Notes: generated by a model from the sequence alone, not told the origin. Shown: positions 36,842 to 45,443, numbered from the stretch's first letter. The stretch is 64,000 nucleotides of DNA from Streptomyces hygroscopicus (GCF_026168105.1 NZ_LBMW01000009.1:62001-126000), one strand, 5' to 3'. A program made the numbers and translations.

Positions 36842-37810
36842 GATTCCCGACTGCGCTATGAGGTAGCCCAACTGGGCCCTGCTGCCGCTGCCGAGTGCCG
36901 CCGCGATCTTCGCTATGTGGGCGCGGCAGGTGCGGACGTTCATGCCCAGCCGGCGGGCGATCGCCTCGTCGACGTGGCCCTCGATGAGGAGCTTGGCGAT
37001 CGAGCGCTGCACGCCCGTGATGCCGTTGGTGTCCACCGCGTTGGGCACTTCCTCGGTCAGCGGGACCGCGCGCTGCCACAACTGCTCGAAGACCATGGCG
37101 AGATACCGTACGAGGCCGGGGTGGCGCAGCTCCAGGGCCACGCTCCGGTCCTCGCTGGCCGGGATGAAGGCGACCGTCCGGTCGAAGATGATCAGCCGCT
37201 CGATCAGTTCCTCGAGCGTACGGACCTGGATCTTGCCGTCGGAGATGCGGTCCACGTAGGCGAGGGTGCTCTGACTGTGGCGGGCCGTGTGCTGGTAGAG
37301 CGTACGGATGCTGACGCCGCGGTCGGCGAGCGGCCTGTCGCGCTCCAGCGCCTCCATGAGGGTGTCGGCGGGGCGGCCGCCGCCCGGCTGCACGGTCAGC
37401 ATCTCGGTGCGGCACTCGGCGGTGGCCGAGTTGAGCGCCCCGTTGATCCGGTCGAAGCCCTCGAGGACGGTGATCGAGTGGAGACTCGCCTGGGGACTCT
37501 GTGTACTGATCGTGATGAACGGATCGAAGGACTCGGTCAGTTCTATCGTCTGTAGCCGGCGTTCCTGTATCTCGCGCTCCAGCGGGTGCAGCCGCTGGGC
37601 GAGCGCGACGGACGGGGGAACCGGCCGTAGCCAGTTGGCGTCGTCGGGATCCGGATGCAGCAGCGCGAACTCCAGCAGACATGGCGCGGGTTCCACCTCG
37701 GAACGGGTGATCCGCCCGGAGCGCAACGCATTGGCGTAAAGGCGCGCTCCGTCGTCGCACAACTCAGTGACAGCGTGGGGATGTGTCGGTTTTGAGTTGT
37801 TTGTGATCAT
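36824..37810 (-). CDS. LuxR-type transcriptional regulator, copy 2
   Basis: A 328-residue paralogue of the regulator at 35670, with the same TrmB-C/PLD-like sensor (EMLTVQPGG, RGVSIRTLYQHTARHS, ERLIIFDRTVAFIPAS) and C-terminal LuxR domain (IAKLLIEGHVDEAIARRLGM followed by NVRTCRAHIAKI). GGTGGAG lies 2 nt before the ATG. It is divergent from the secreted DSGWNA-repeat peptide gene, 112 bp away, and is the obvious candidate to control it. The region between carries an inverted repeat at 37828-37843. Confidence 0.85.
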   Translation of the reverse strand: MITNNSKPTHPHAVTELCDDGARLYANALRSGRITRSEVEPAPCLLEFALLHPDPDDANWLRPVPPSVALAQRLHPLEREIQERRLQTIELTESFDPFITISTQSPQASLHSITVLEGFDRINGALNSATAECRTEMLTVQPGGGRPADTLMEALERDRPLADRGVSIRTLYQHTARHSQSTLAYVDRISDGKIQVRTLEELIERLIIFDRTVAFIPASEDRSVALELRHPGLVRYLAMVFEQLWQRAVPLTEEVPNAVDTNGITGVQRSIAKLLIEGHVDEAIARRLGMNVRTCRAHIAKIAAALGSGSRAQLGYLIAQSGILERGH

Positions 37811-37827
37811 TTCTCCACCCCCCAGGG

Positions 37828-37843
37828 TCCTGAACGTGCAGGA
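37828..37843. promoter_or_regulatory. inverted repeat between the LuxR gene and the peptide gene
   Basis: TCCTG-AACGTG-CAGGA, 18 bp upstream of the regulator's start and about 80 bp upstream of the peptide's. A TTGACG (37868-37873) facing the peptide gene is a possible -35, but no good -10 follows. The repeat is a candidate operator for the LuxR-type protein. Confidence 0.45.
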
Positions 37844-37922
37844 ACATGATGCATCGCCCCTGTGGCATTGACGTGCCTGAATGAGCCATCGTCTTGTGCT
37901 GCGGGGGAGAGGATTCCATCAA

Positions 37923-38180
37923 GTGAGGACGAAGCCGACTATGCGACCGAGATTGCTTGGTTCAGTGCTTGCAGCCGTCTTCTCCACCGCAGTGGTTCTC
38001 GGTGTTCAGGGCGGCTCGGTTCTTGATGCCGGGCAGACCCCATCGGTGGTCCAGTCGGACAGCGGCTGGAACGCCGTGGCGCGCGCGGCCACGCAGGCGG
38101 ACAGCGGTTGGAACGCCGTGACGGCGGCCGTCGGATCGGACAGTGGCTGGAACGCCCATCCCGCGGACGCAGACGCATGA
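37923..38180 (+). CDS. secreted small peptide with three DSGWNA repeats
   Basis: An 85-residue protein of unknown function. A short basic start is followed by a hydrophobic stretch (LLGSVLAAVFSTAVVLGV, residues 11-28), a signal peptide or anchor. The rest contains DSGWNA three times, at residues 46-51, 60-65 and 73-78, spaced 14 and 13 residues apart, with Ala/Val-rich linkers. There is no cysteine. The GTG at 37923 is preferred for GGGGGAGAGGA about 9 nt upstream; an ATG at 37941 is also in frame. Its stop overlaps the start of the next gene (ATGA). It could be a multi-copy signal peptide precursor, a modified-peptide precursor or a structural surface peptide. Confidence 0.7.
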   Translation: MRTKPTMRPRLLGSVLAAVFSTAVVLGVQGGSVLDAGQTPSVVQSDSGWNAVARAATQADSGWNAVTAAVGSDSGWNAHPADADA

Positions 38181-38512
38181 CGATTCCTCCCGACGACCGC
38201 TCGTTCCGACGCGAAATGGCCACCGCCTACCGCTCCGGCTGGCACTTCATCGACCTGGTCACCGCCATCCCCCACAGTGGTGACTCGTTGATGGTGACCG
38301 TGTTCGGAGAGCCCGTCGTCGTCACCCGGGACGAGGACGAGGACGTGCGGGCGTACCGGCTTCTGCGGCGGCCTCGGGGGGCGCCGCAGCCCGTACGGTG
38401 CGCCATACGCTACGGAATGATCTTTGTGAACCTGGACCGGCGTGACCACCAGCTGGCCGAACCGGACAGCCCGGAAGTGAGGACCATCTCAGCCACCCCC
38501 CGCAGTGCCTGA
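38177..38512 (+). CDS. small Rieske-like protein lacking most iron-sulfur ligands
   Basis: A 111-residue protein. Residues 15-85 follow the N-terminal Rieske domain of ring-hydroxylating oxygenases: YRSGWHFIDLVTAIP, VTVFGEPVVVTRDED, then RRPRGA where CxHRGA is expected, and RCAIRYGMIFVNLD where a CxxH pair and FVNLD are expected. Of the four cluster ligands only one cysteine (in CAIR) is left, so it should not bind a 2Fe-2S cluster. No catalytic domain follows. It is translationally coupled to the DSGWNA peptide and may bind or process it. The Rieske relationship is my reading of the pattern. Confidence 0.6.
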   Translation: MTIPPDDRSFRREMATAYRSGWHFIDLVTAIPHSGDSLMVTVFGEPVVVTRDEDEDVRAYRLLRRPRGAPQPVRCAIRYGMIFVNLDRRDHQLAEPDSPEVRTISATPRSA

Positions 38513-38556
38513 CGCGATTCCCCCGTCGTAAAAAAGTCGCTCAGGTGCTTCCCCCC

Positions 38557-38597
38557 GCAGCGGCGTCACCGTGACCTGAACACGGTGACGCCGCTGC
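38557..38597 (+). terminator. terminator after the peptide/Rieske-like pair
   Basis: Perfect 17-bp arms (38557-38573 and 38581-38597) with a 7-nt loop, 45 nt after the stop codon. Confidence 0.85.
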
Positions 38598-38705
38598 AGT
38601 TATGTCGGGAGTCCTCCGGGTATTCCCCGGATTTGACGGTGGCCGAAAACCGGCCGTCCCCCGGCGCCGCCCCCTCGAGTCGCCGCTCTTCCTACCGTCC
38701 CGCTT

Positions 38706-38726
38706 CTTGAGTGGATTAGACTCAAC
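38706..38726. promoter_or_regulatory. HAIR element upstream of clpB
   Basis: CTTGAGT-N7-ACTCAAC, one mismatch from the HspR consensus, 75 bp upstream of clpB. It places clpB in the HspR regulon with the dnaK operon. Confidence 0.92.
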
Positions 38727-38800
38727 TTTGTGTACGTTGCTCTAGTCAGCGTGGAAGACGACAGCTGAGCGCGAGCCGAGGCAAGGAGGAGAAGGCGAAC

Positions 38801-41398
38801 GTGGACGCCGAGCTGACCAACAGGAGCCGGGACGCGATCAACGCGGCCAGTAACCGGGCCGTGTCGGAGGGCCACCCGGATCTCACCCCCGCCCACCTGC
38901 TCCTCGCGCTGCTCGAGGGCCAGGACAACGAGAACATCATCGACCTGCTGGCCGCCGTGGACGCCGACCAGGCCTCCGTGCGCTCAGGCACCGAGCGCGT
39001 GCTCGCCGGTCTGCCCAGCGTGACCGGGTCGACCGTCGCGCCGCCCCAGCCCAACCGCGAGATGCTCGCCGTGATCGCCGACGCGACCAAGCGTGCCAAG
39101 GACCTCGGCGACGACTACCTCTCCACCGAGCACCTGCTCATCGGTATCGCCGCGAAGGGCGGCGCCGCCGGCGACGTACTCTCCCGGCAGGGAGCGAACG
39201 CGAAGAAGCTCCTGGAAGCGTTCCAGAAGAGCAGGGGAGGGCGCCGGGTGACGACCCCGGACCCCGAGGGCCAGTACAAGGCCCTCGAGAAGTTCGGCAC
39301 CGACTTCACCGCCGCGGCACGCGACGGCAAGCTCGACCCGGTCATCGGCCGGGACCAGGAGATCCGACGTGTCGTACAGGTGCTGTCCCGCCGTACGAAG
39401 AACAACCCGGTCCTCATCGGTGAGCCCGGCGTCGGCAAGACCGCCGTCGTGGAGGGGCTCGCCCAGCGGATCGTCAAGGGCGACGTGCCCGAGTCCCTCA
39501 AGGACAAGCGGCTGGTCGCGCTGGACCTGGGCGCCATGGTCGCGGGCGCGAAGTACCGCGGCGAGTTCGAGGAGCGCCTGAAGACCGTCCTCGCCGAGAT
39601 CAAGGAATCCGACGGCCAGATCATCACCTTCATCGACGAGCTGCACACCGTCGTGGGCGCCGGTGCCGGCGGTGACTCCGCCATGGACGCCGGCAACATG
39701 CTGAAGCCGATGCTGGCCCGCGGCGAGCTGCGCATGGTCGGTGCCACGACCCTCGACGAGTACCGCGAGCGGATCGAGAAGGACCCGGCGCTGGAGCGCC
39801 GCTTCCAGCAGGTGCTGGTCGCCGAGCCGACCGTCGAGGACACCATCGCGATCCTGCGCGGGCTCAAGGGCCGGTACGAGGCGCACCACAAGGTGCAGAT
39901 CGCGGACAGCGCACTGGTCGCCGCGGCCACCCTCTCCGACCGCTACATCACCTCCCGCTTCCTGCCCGACAAGGCCATCGACCTGGTCGACGAGTCGGCC
40001 TCCCGGCTGCGCATGGAGATCGACTCGTCGCCGGTCGAGATCGACGAGCTCCAGCGCGCCGTGGACCGCCTCCGCATGGAGGAGCTGGCGCTCAGCAAGG
40101 AGACCGACCAGGCCTCCAAGGAGCGCCTGGAGAAGCTGCGTCGCGACCTCGCCGACAAGGAGGAGGAGCTGCGGGGCCTGACCGCCCGCTGGGAGAGGGA
40201 GAAGCAGTCACTCAACCGTGTCGGTGAGCTGAAGGAGAAGCTCGACGACCTGCGCGGCCAGGCCGAGCGCGCCCAGCGCGACGGCGACTTCGACACCGCA
40301 TCCAAGCTGCTGTACGGCGAGATCCCGGCCGTCGAGAAGGAGCTGGAGGCCGCCTCCGAGGCCGAGGAGGAGGCCGTCGGCGACACGATGGTGAAGGACG
40401 AGGTCGGCCCGGACGACATCGCGGACGTCGTCGCCTCCTGGACCGGCATCCCCGCCGGACGCCTCCTGGAGGGCGAGACGCAGAAGCTGTTGCGCATGGA
40501 GGACGAGCTCGGCAAGCGGCTCATCGGCCAGACCGAGGCCGTGCGCGCGGTCTCGGACGCCGTACGCCGCAGCCGGGCCGGCATCGCCGACCCGGACCGC
40601 CCGACGGGCTCGTTCCTCTTCCTCGGCCCCACCGGCGTCGGCAAGACCGAACTGGCGAAGGCGCTCGCCGACTTCCTCTTCGACGACGAGCGGGCGATGG
40701 TCCGCATCGACATGTCGGAGTACAGCGAGAAGCACAGCGTCGCCCGCCTGGTCGGTGCCCCTCCCGGGTATGTGGGCTACGAGGAGGGCGGCCAGCTGAC
40801 GGAGGCGGTGCGCCGCCGCCCGTACAGCGTGGTTCTCCTGGACGAGGTGGAGAAGGCGCATCCGGAGGTCTTCGACATCCTCCTGCAGGTGCTGGACGAC
40901 GGCCGTCTGACGGATGGTCAGGGACGCACGGTCGACTTCCGCAACGCGATCCTCGTGCTGACCTCGAACCTGGGCAGCCAGTTCCTGGTCGATCCGGTGA
41001 CGAGCGAGGCGGAGAAGAAGGAGCAGGTGCTCGAGGTCGTCCGTGCCTCCTTCAAGCCGGAGTTCCTCAACCGCCTCGACGACCTGGTGGTCTTCTCGTC
41101 GCTGACGAAGGAGGAGCTGGCCCGGATCGCCCGGCTCCAGATCGACCGGCTGGCCAGGCGGCTGTCGGAGCGGCGGCTGACCCTGGAGATCACTGCCGAG
41201 GCCCTGGAGTGGCTCGCGGACGAGGGCAACGACCCGGCGTACGGCGCCCGCCCGCTGCGCCGCCTGGTCCAGACGGCCATCGGCGACCGCCTGGCCAGGG
41301 AGATCCTGGCCGGGGAGGTCAAGGACGGCGACACGGTCCGGGTGGACCGGTTCGCCGACGGTCTCCTCGTGGGCCCGGCGACGGGCAAGACGCTGTAG
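38801..41398 (+). CDS. clpB: disaggregase ClpB (Hsp100)
   Basis: An 865-residue ClpB. The Clp N domain repeats ([27 protein letters not shown]) are followed by NBD1 with Walker A GEPGVGKT and Walker [12 protein letters not shown], the long M-domain coiled coil (about residues 405-525, rich in Glu/Lys/Arg) and NBD2 with [14 protein letters not shown] and [13 protein letters not shown]. It rescues aggregated protein with DnaK. GTG start with AAGGAGGAG upstream. HAIR-controlled. Confidence 0.97.
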   Translation: MDAELTNRSRDAINAASNRAVSEGHPDLTPAHLLLALLEGQDNENIIDLLAAVDADQASVRSGTERVLAGLPSVTGSTVAPPQPNREMLAVIADATKRAKDLGDDYLSTEHLLIGIAAKGGAAGDVLSRQGANAKKLLEAFQKSRGGRRVTTPDPEGQYKALEKFGTDFTAAARDGKLDPVIGRDQEIRRVVQVLSRRTKNNPVLIGEPGVGKTAVVEGLAQRIVKGDVPESLKDKRLVALDLGAMVAGAKYRGEFEERLKTVLAEIKESDGQIITFIDELHTVVGAGAGGDSAMDAGNMLKPMLARGELRMVGATTLDEYRERIEKDPALERRFQQVLVAEPTVEDTIAILRGLKGRYEAHHKVQIADSALVAAATLSDRYITSRFLPDKAIDLVDESASRLRMEIDSSPVEIDELQRAVDRLRMEELALSKETDQASKERLEKLRRDLADKEEELRGLTARWEREKQSLNRVGELKEKLDDLRGQAERAQRDGDFDTASKLLYGEIPAVEKELEAASEAEEEAVGDTMVKDEVGPDDIADVVASWTGIPAGRLLEGETQKLLRMEDELGKRLIGQTEAVRAVSDAVRRSRAGIADPDRPTGSFLFLGPTGVGKTELAKALADFLFDDERAMVRIDMSEYSEKHSVARLVGAPPGYVGYEEGGQLTEAVRRRPYSVVLLDEVEKAHPEVFDILLQVLDDGRLTDGQGRTVDFRNAILVLTSNLGSQFLVDPVTSEAEKKEQVLEVVRASFKPEFLNRLDDLVVFSSLTKEELARIARLQIDRLARRLSERRLTLEITAEALEWLADEGNDPAYGARPLRRLVQTAIGDRLAREILAGEVKDGDTVRVDRFADGLLVGPATGKTL

Positions 41399-41414
41399 GC
41401 GCGGCGGGTACGGC

Positions 41415-41451
41415 GGTCGCCCGTCCGTTCCGCGGGAACGGGCGGGCGACC
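41415..41451 (+). terminator. terminator of clpB
   Basis: 17-bp arms (41415-41431 and 41435-41451) with one G-U pair and a 3-nt loop, starting 17 nt after clpB. Confidence 0.8.
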
Positions 41452-41476
41452 CGTTGTCCGGAGCTCTTCCACCGGG

Positions 41477-41561
41477 GTACTCGGAGCGCGGACGCCCAGG
41501 TGACCGGAGCGCGGGCCGTCCGAGTGACCGGAGCGCGAGCCGCCCGGGTGACCGGATCGTG
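41477..41561. repeat. 24-bp tandem repeat between clpB and the YbjN gene
   Basis: Units with consensus GTGACCGGAGCGCGrGCCGy begin at 41500, 41524 and 41548; a diverged unit precedes them at 41477. The last is cut short by a hairpin at 41553-41585. The array is non-coding in the gene frames here. Confidence 0.75.
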
Positions 41562-41585
41562 TCAGCCATCGGCTGACACGATCCG
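41553..41585. terminator. hairpin at the end of the 24-bp repeat array
   Basis: Perfect 15-bp arms (41553-41567 and 41571-41585) with a 3-nt loop, 68 bp upstream of the YbjN gene. It may be a second clpB terminator or a structure in the YbjN leader. Confidence 0.6.
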
Positions 41586-41652
41586 CCGGGGCTTGCCACC
41601 CCCCTCCCCGCATGGGGGAGGATGGCGGAATCCGTACGAAGGGAAGAACACG

Positions 41653-42177
41653 GTGAGCATCGACCCGTCCTCGATTCCGAACTTCGGGGGCCAGCCCGAG
41701 CCGCAGCCGCCGGCGGGCCCCGTAGTTCCGGATCAGGACCTCGTGAAGCAGCTCCTGGACCAGATGGAGCTCAAACACCTCGTCGACGAAGAGGGTGACC
41801 TCGTCGCGCCGTGGGAGCAGTTCCGTACGTACTTCATGTTCCGCGGTGAGGGCGACCAGCAGGTCTTCTCGGTACGGACGTTCTACGACCGGCCGCACAA
41901 GATCGACGAGAAGCCGCAGCTGCTGGAGTCCATCGACGACTGGAACCGGCGCACCCTGTGGCCCAAGGTCTACACCCACACGCACGACGACGGCACCGTC
42001 CGCCTCATCGGTGAGGCGCAGATGCTGATCGGCACGGGCGTCAGCCTGGAGCACTTCGTCTCGTCGACCGTCAGCTGGGTGCGGGCCGCCATCGAGTTCG
42101 ACCGGTGGCTCGTCGAACAGCTCGGCCTCACGGAGGAGGTCGACGACGCGGAGGAGCCCGAGGACGACGGAGAGTAG
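41653..42177 (+). CDS. YbjN domain protein
   Basis: A 174-residue soluble protein of the YbjN/secretion-chaperone-like fold: FMFRGEGDQQVFSVRTFYDR, LLESIDDWNRRTLWPKVYTH and the closing helix FDRWLVEQLG. The N-terminus is Pro-rich and the C-terminus acidic. The function is not established. GTG start with AAGGGAAG about 8 nt upstream. Confidence 0.75.
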   Translation: MSIDPSSIPNFGGQPEPQPPAGPVVPDQDLVKQLLDQMELKHLVDEEGDLVAPWEQFRTYFMFRGEGDQQVFSVRTFYDRPHKIDEKPQLLESIDDWNRRTLWPKVYTHTHDDGTVRLIGEAQMLIGTGVSLEHFVSSTVSWVRAAIEFDRWLVEQLGLTEEVDDAEEPEDDGE

Positions 42178-42199
42178 ACACCGCCTGGAGGGGCGACCG

Positions 42200-42632
42200 G
42201 GCCGACACCACCAGATGGGCCCATGGACGAAGGAGAGCCCGGCCAGGGCACCCGCCACCACGGCGGCGTGCCAGGGCCGGGCTCTTGCCGTCCGCACCAG
42301 TGCCCGCGCCACCACGATCAGCAGCGGGAACGCCGGAGCAGCCGGGTGCCGTGCAGCAGCATGTGCCGGCCGAGCGGTGCGAGCGCCGCGCCCGTCCACA
42401 GCCTGTGGGTAATTCCGGGGCCGCGCCGCCGCCGGGCCTCCTGCGCCGCCGCGAGCACCGCCGCAGCCACCGAGAGTGCGGCGGCGGCGAGCACAAGGGC
42501 GCCGGTGAGCCGCGCGGCGAGGAACAGCCCCACGCCGGCGACGGCCGTCGCCGGCGGGCGCCGGCCCCTCCGGGCCGCACGGGCACGGTCGCGGTTCTCC
42601 GGGTCCGGTGCGGCCGGGGCGCGGTTTCCCAC
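42200..42632 (-). pseudogene. frameshifted remnant of a membrane protein C-terminus
   Basis: Two overlapping minus-strand frames together resemble the hydrophobic C-terminus of a membrane glycosyltransferase-like protein. The first (from about 42632) reads TAVAGVGLFLAARLTGALVL and on to LGRHMLLHGTRLL, then stops at 42318. Continuity is restored by a one-base shift near 42350-42360, giving RHPAAPAFPLLIVVARALVR and a Trp/Pro-rich end. The N-terminal catalytic part is absent. Either a decayed gene or a sequencing error; it lies directly downstream of the aminotransferase on the same strand. Confidence 0.4.
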
Positions 42633-42689
42633 GCCTGGCGCGCCCTCGGCACAAGACCCGGCCGGCCGCGGCCGGCCGGGTGGCTCCCG

Positions 42690-43880
42690 TCAGCCCCCCA
42701 GCTTCTTCAGCCGCCGGGCGGCCTCCTGCAGCACCTCCGTACGCTTGCAGAAGGCGAAGCGGACGAACGGGGCACCGGCCTCCCGGTGGTCGTAGAAGAC
42801 GGCGTTCGGAATGGCCACGACCCCCGCGCGCTCCGGCAGGCCCCGGCAGAAGGCGAAGCCGTCGCTCTCGCCCAGGGGACGGATGTCGGTGGTGATGAAG
42901 TAGGTGCCCGCGGACCGGAACACCTCGAAGCCCGCCTCCGCGAGCCCCGCGGCGAGCAGGTCCCGCTTGGCGCGCATGTCCGCGCGGAACTCCTCGAAGT
43001 AGGTGTCCGGCAGCGCGAGCGCCTCGGCGACGGCGTACTGGAACGGTCCCGAGGAGACGTAGGTCAGGAACTGCTTTGCCGAGCGCACCGCCGTGACGAG
43101 CCCGGGCGCCGCCGTCACCCAGCCGACCTTCCAGCCCGTGAAGGAGAACGACTTCCCGGCCGACCCGATGGTGACGGTCCGCTCGCGCATCCCGGGGAAG
43201 GTGGCCAGCGGCAGGTGCTCGGCGTCGTCGAAGACCAGGTGCTCGTACACCTCGTCCGTGACGACGAGCAGGTCGCGCTCGACGGCGAGTTCCGCGATCG
43301 CCCGCAGCTCCGCAATGGTGAGCACGGTGCCGGTCGGGTTGTGCGGGGTGTTGACCAGCAGCAGCCGGGTACGGTCGGTGACGGCGTCGCGCAGCTCGTC
43401 GAGGTCGAGCCGGAAACTCGCGCCGTTCTCCTGGTGGGGACGCAGGGTGACCGGCACGCGTACGCCGCCCGCCATCGCGATGCACGCGGCGTACGAGTCG
43501 TAGTACGGCTCGAAGGCGATCACCTCGTCGCCGGGCTCGAGAAGCGCCAGCAGGGTGGCCGCGATCGCCTCGGTCGCCCCGGCCGTCACGAGGACCTCGG
43601 TGTCCGGGTCGAACGTGAGCCCGTACCGCCGCTGCTGGTGCGCGGCGATCGCGGTGCGCAGCTCGGGAATGCCGGGGCCCGGCGGGTACTGGTTGCCCCG
43701 GCCGTCGCGCAGCGCTCGCACGGCGGCCTCCCGGACCTCCTGGGGGCCGTCGGTGTCGGGGAAACCCTGGCCCAGGTTGATGGACCCGGTACTCACGGCG
43801 AGAGCCGACATCTCGGCGAAGATCGTCGTGCCGAACTCGGCGAGCCGGCGATTGAGGAGGGGGCGCGCGCTTGAGGTCAT
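42690..43880 (-). CDS. pyridoxal-phosphate aminotransferase, class I/II
   Basis: A 396-residue fold-type I aminotransferase. Motifs are INLGQGFPDTDGP, NQYPPGPGIPELR, LVTAGATEAIAATL, LLLVNTPHNPTGTV, VTDEVYEHLVF and the PLP lysine in GSAGKSFSFTGWKVGW. It resembles actinobacterial enzymes annotated as N-succinyldiaminopimelate aminotransferase (DapC) or kynurenine/aspartate aminotransferase; the substrate is not decided by sequence. The ATG at 43880 has AGGA 8 nt upstream; an ATG at 43889 is in frame. Confidence 0.88.
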   Translation of the reverse strand: MTSSARPLLNRRLAEFGTTIFAEMSALAVSTGSINLGQGFPDTDGPQEVREAAVRALRDGRGNQYPPGPGIPELRTAIAAHQQRRYGLTFDPDTEVLVTAGATEAIAATLLALLEPGDEVIAFEPYYDSYAACIAMAGGVRVPVTLRPHQENGASFRLDLDELRDAVTDRTRLLLVNTPHNPTGTVLTIAELRAIAELAVERDLLVVTDEVYEHLVFDDAEHLPLATFPGMRERTVTIGSAGKSFSFTGWKVGWVTAAPGLVTAVRSAKQFLTYVSSGPFQYAVAEALALPDTYFEEFRADMRAKRDLLAAGLAEAGFEVFRSAGTYFITTDIRPLGESDGFAFCRGLPERAGVVAIPNAVFYDHREAGAPFVRFAFCKRTEVLQEAARRLKKLGG

Positions 43881-44027
43881 GGCCGCCATCCTGCGCCGAA
43901 GCTCTGGACTTCCTCAACTCTGCTTTGGCGGCCGGAACGCGGGGGCATTCCCCGTGCACGCACGACACATGCGGGACACAGAGGGGCCCACGGGGGGCCG
44001 CTTCGGGGGATTCGAAAGGGGGACGCC

Positions 44028-44297
44028 ATGATTCTCGGTATCGGGCTGGCGATCGTCTTCATCGCGGTGGCCGGACTCCTCATGACGGCCGGCCGCCGCT
44101 GCGGAAAGACGGCGCGGCGGTCGTCGCGCAACTTCGGCGGCAGCGGGGGCGGGGACGGCGGCAGCTGGTGGGTCGCCGGAGCCGACGGCGGTTCGTCGTC
44201 GGGCGGTCACCACGGCGGCGGCCACCACTCCTGCGGTGGCGGTCACTCCGGCTGCGGGTCGTCTTGCGGCGGGGGCGGATGCGGCGGAGGTCACTGA
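44028..44297 (+). CDS. small membrane protein with Gly/His/Cys-rich tail
   Basis: An 89-residue protein. One membrane helix (ILGIGLAIVFIAVAGLLMTA) is followed by a basic stretch and then a tail dense in Gly, His and Cys (SGGHHGGGHHSCGGGHSGCG and repeats), with 5 cysteines and 6 histidines in the last 40 residues. Such tails bind metals; similar ends occur on actinobacterial membrane proteins of unknown role. GAAAGGGGG lies about 6 nt before the ATG. It is divergent from the aminotransferase and followed by a strong terminator, so it is its own transcript. Confidence 0.72.
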   Translation: MILGIGLAIVFIAVAGLLMTAGRRCGKTARRSSRNFGGSGGGDGGSWWVAGADGGSSSGGHHGGGHHSCGGGHSGCGSSCGGGGCGGGH

Positions 44298-44340
44298 CAC
44301 GGGGCAGTCGAGCTCCGCAAGGGAACACGCATCCGGAGTG

Positions 44341-44383
44341 TGCCGAGTGCCCGTCGGGAGAACGTCCCGGCGGGCACTCGGCA
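44341..44383 (+). terminator. terminator of the small Gly/His/Cys protein gene
   Basis: 19-bp arms (44341-44359 and 44365-44383) with one G-U pair and a 5-nt loop, 44 nt after the stop. Confidence 0.8.
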
Positions 44384-44836
44384 TGTGCGCTCGGGGACGC
44401 GGCTCCGACAGGAGTGCGGCCCCGGCGCGTCAGCGTCCGGTGAAGGCTCCCCCGGCAGGGTGAGCGCACGGGTGCAAGTGCCGGGTGTTGCGCGCTGGGT
44501 GCCCGCCCGTTGCCACGCCGTGGAGGGGCGTATGACACATGCGCCAATGCCACTGGCGTACGCCGTAGTTGAACAGTTGAACTGTGGAGCCCTCTGGGGG
44601 ATGGAAACCCGGCGGACTTGGGTAAAAACGCTGTGGCGGCGCCACAGTTCATGATTCCCTCTCAACCACCCAACGCAGCCCGCGGACGCCCTTCGGACAC
44701 CTGTCCCCAGGCGTCCCTCCCCACCGGGCCAACCGGACGTACCACCCGACTGGCTGAGCCGGCCCTACCGTCCGGCGCCACGACCGGGGTGCGCGCCGGA
44801 CCCACTCCTCACTTTGCGTGCTAGCGGAGCCGATCC
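44384..44836. other. 453-bp gap with two palindromes upstream of the DUF2617 gene
   Basis: No gene I can support. It holds a direct repeat AGTTGAAC-AGTTGAAC (44567-44582), whose second copy forms the palindrome ACAGTT-G-AACTGT (44573-44585). A second palindrome, CTGTGGC-GGC-GCCACAG, lies at 44631-44647. These look like regulator sites, and the AT-rich surroundings suggest a promoter. Confidence 0.45.
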
Positions 44837-45409
44837 ATGCTCACCACCCTGAACACCTCCTACACCGACACGCGTGCGACCGACCTCGCCTGGACCCTGG
44901 GCCGCGAGCCGCTGCCCGCCCTGGCCACGCTCGACCTGGAACTCGCCGGGACACAGCTTCAGTTGAGACTGCTCGGCGCGTCACACCAGGTGCTCCTCGA
45001 GGAGGAACGGGGCACCTGCTCGGAGACGGTGGCGTGCATCGCGGGCCCCAGCACCCCGCTGCCGCTGGGTGTCGCCAAGCGGGTCGGCGACTGGGAGTAC
45101 GAGTTCGCGGCCCGGGTCGAGGTGCTGCCTCCCGGTTCCTTCGCGGGCCGGGCCCAGGAACTGCTGGCGCTGGTCTCCGACCACCCCAACGGCCTGGCAG
45201 GCGTCTTCCCCGGCAGCCCGCACGCCTTCACCGCGCTGCTGGCCCAGCACCACGAGGGCCAGGTCCACTGGCGCACATGGCACGCCTATCCGCAGGACGG
45301 CCAGCTGGTCGCCACGCGCACTCGTGTGGGGGTGAGGGAGCCGACGGCCCGACGCGATCCGAACGAGGAGCAGCCGAGGTCGGGTGCGCTCAGCCCTTCC
45401 GGCGTGTAG
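44837..45409 (+). CDS. DUF2617 family protein
   Basis: A 190-residue protein of the actinobacterial DUF2617 family, recognised by SYTDTRATDLAWTLGREPLP at the start, the central WEYEFAARVEVL, FPGSPHAFTALL and WHAYPQDGQLVATRT. No membrane segment or known catalytic motif. Function unknown. A purine-rich site precedes the ATG weakly. A hairpin terminator follows. Confidence 0.8.
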   Translation: MLTTLNTSYTDTRATDLAWTLGREPLPALATLDLELAGTQLQLRLLGASHQVLLEEERGTCSETVACIAGPSTPLPLGVAKRVGDWEYEFAARVEVLPPGSFAGRAQELLALVSDHPNGLAGVFPGSPHAFTALLAQHHEGQVHWRTWHAYPQDGQLVATRTRVGVREPTARRDPNEEQPRSGALSPSGV

Positions 45410-45443
45410 GGCAAGGCCGTTCGGGCCGATGACCGGGCACTCG

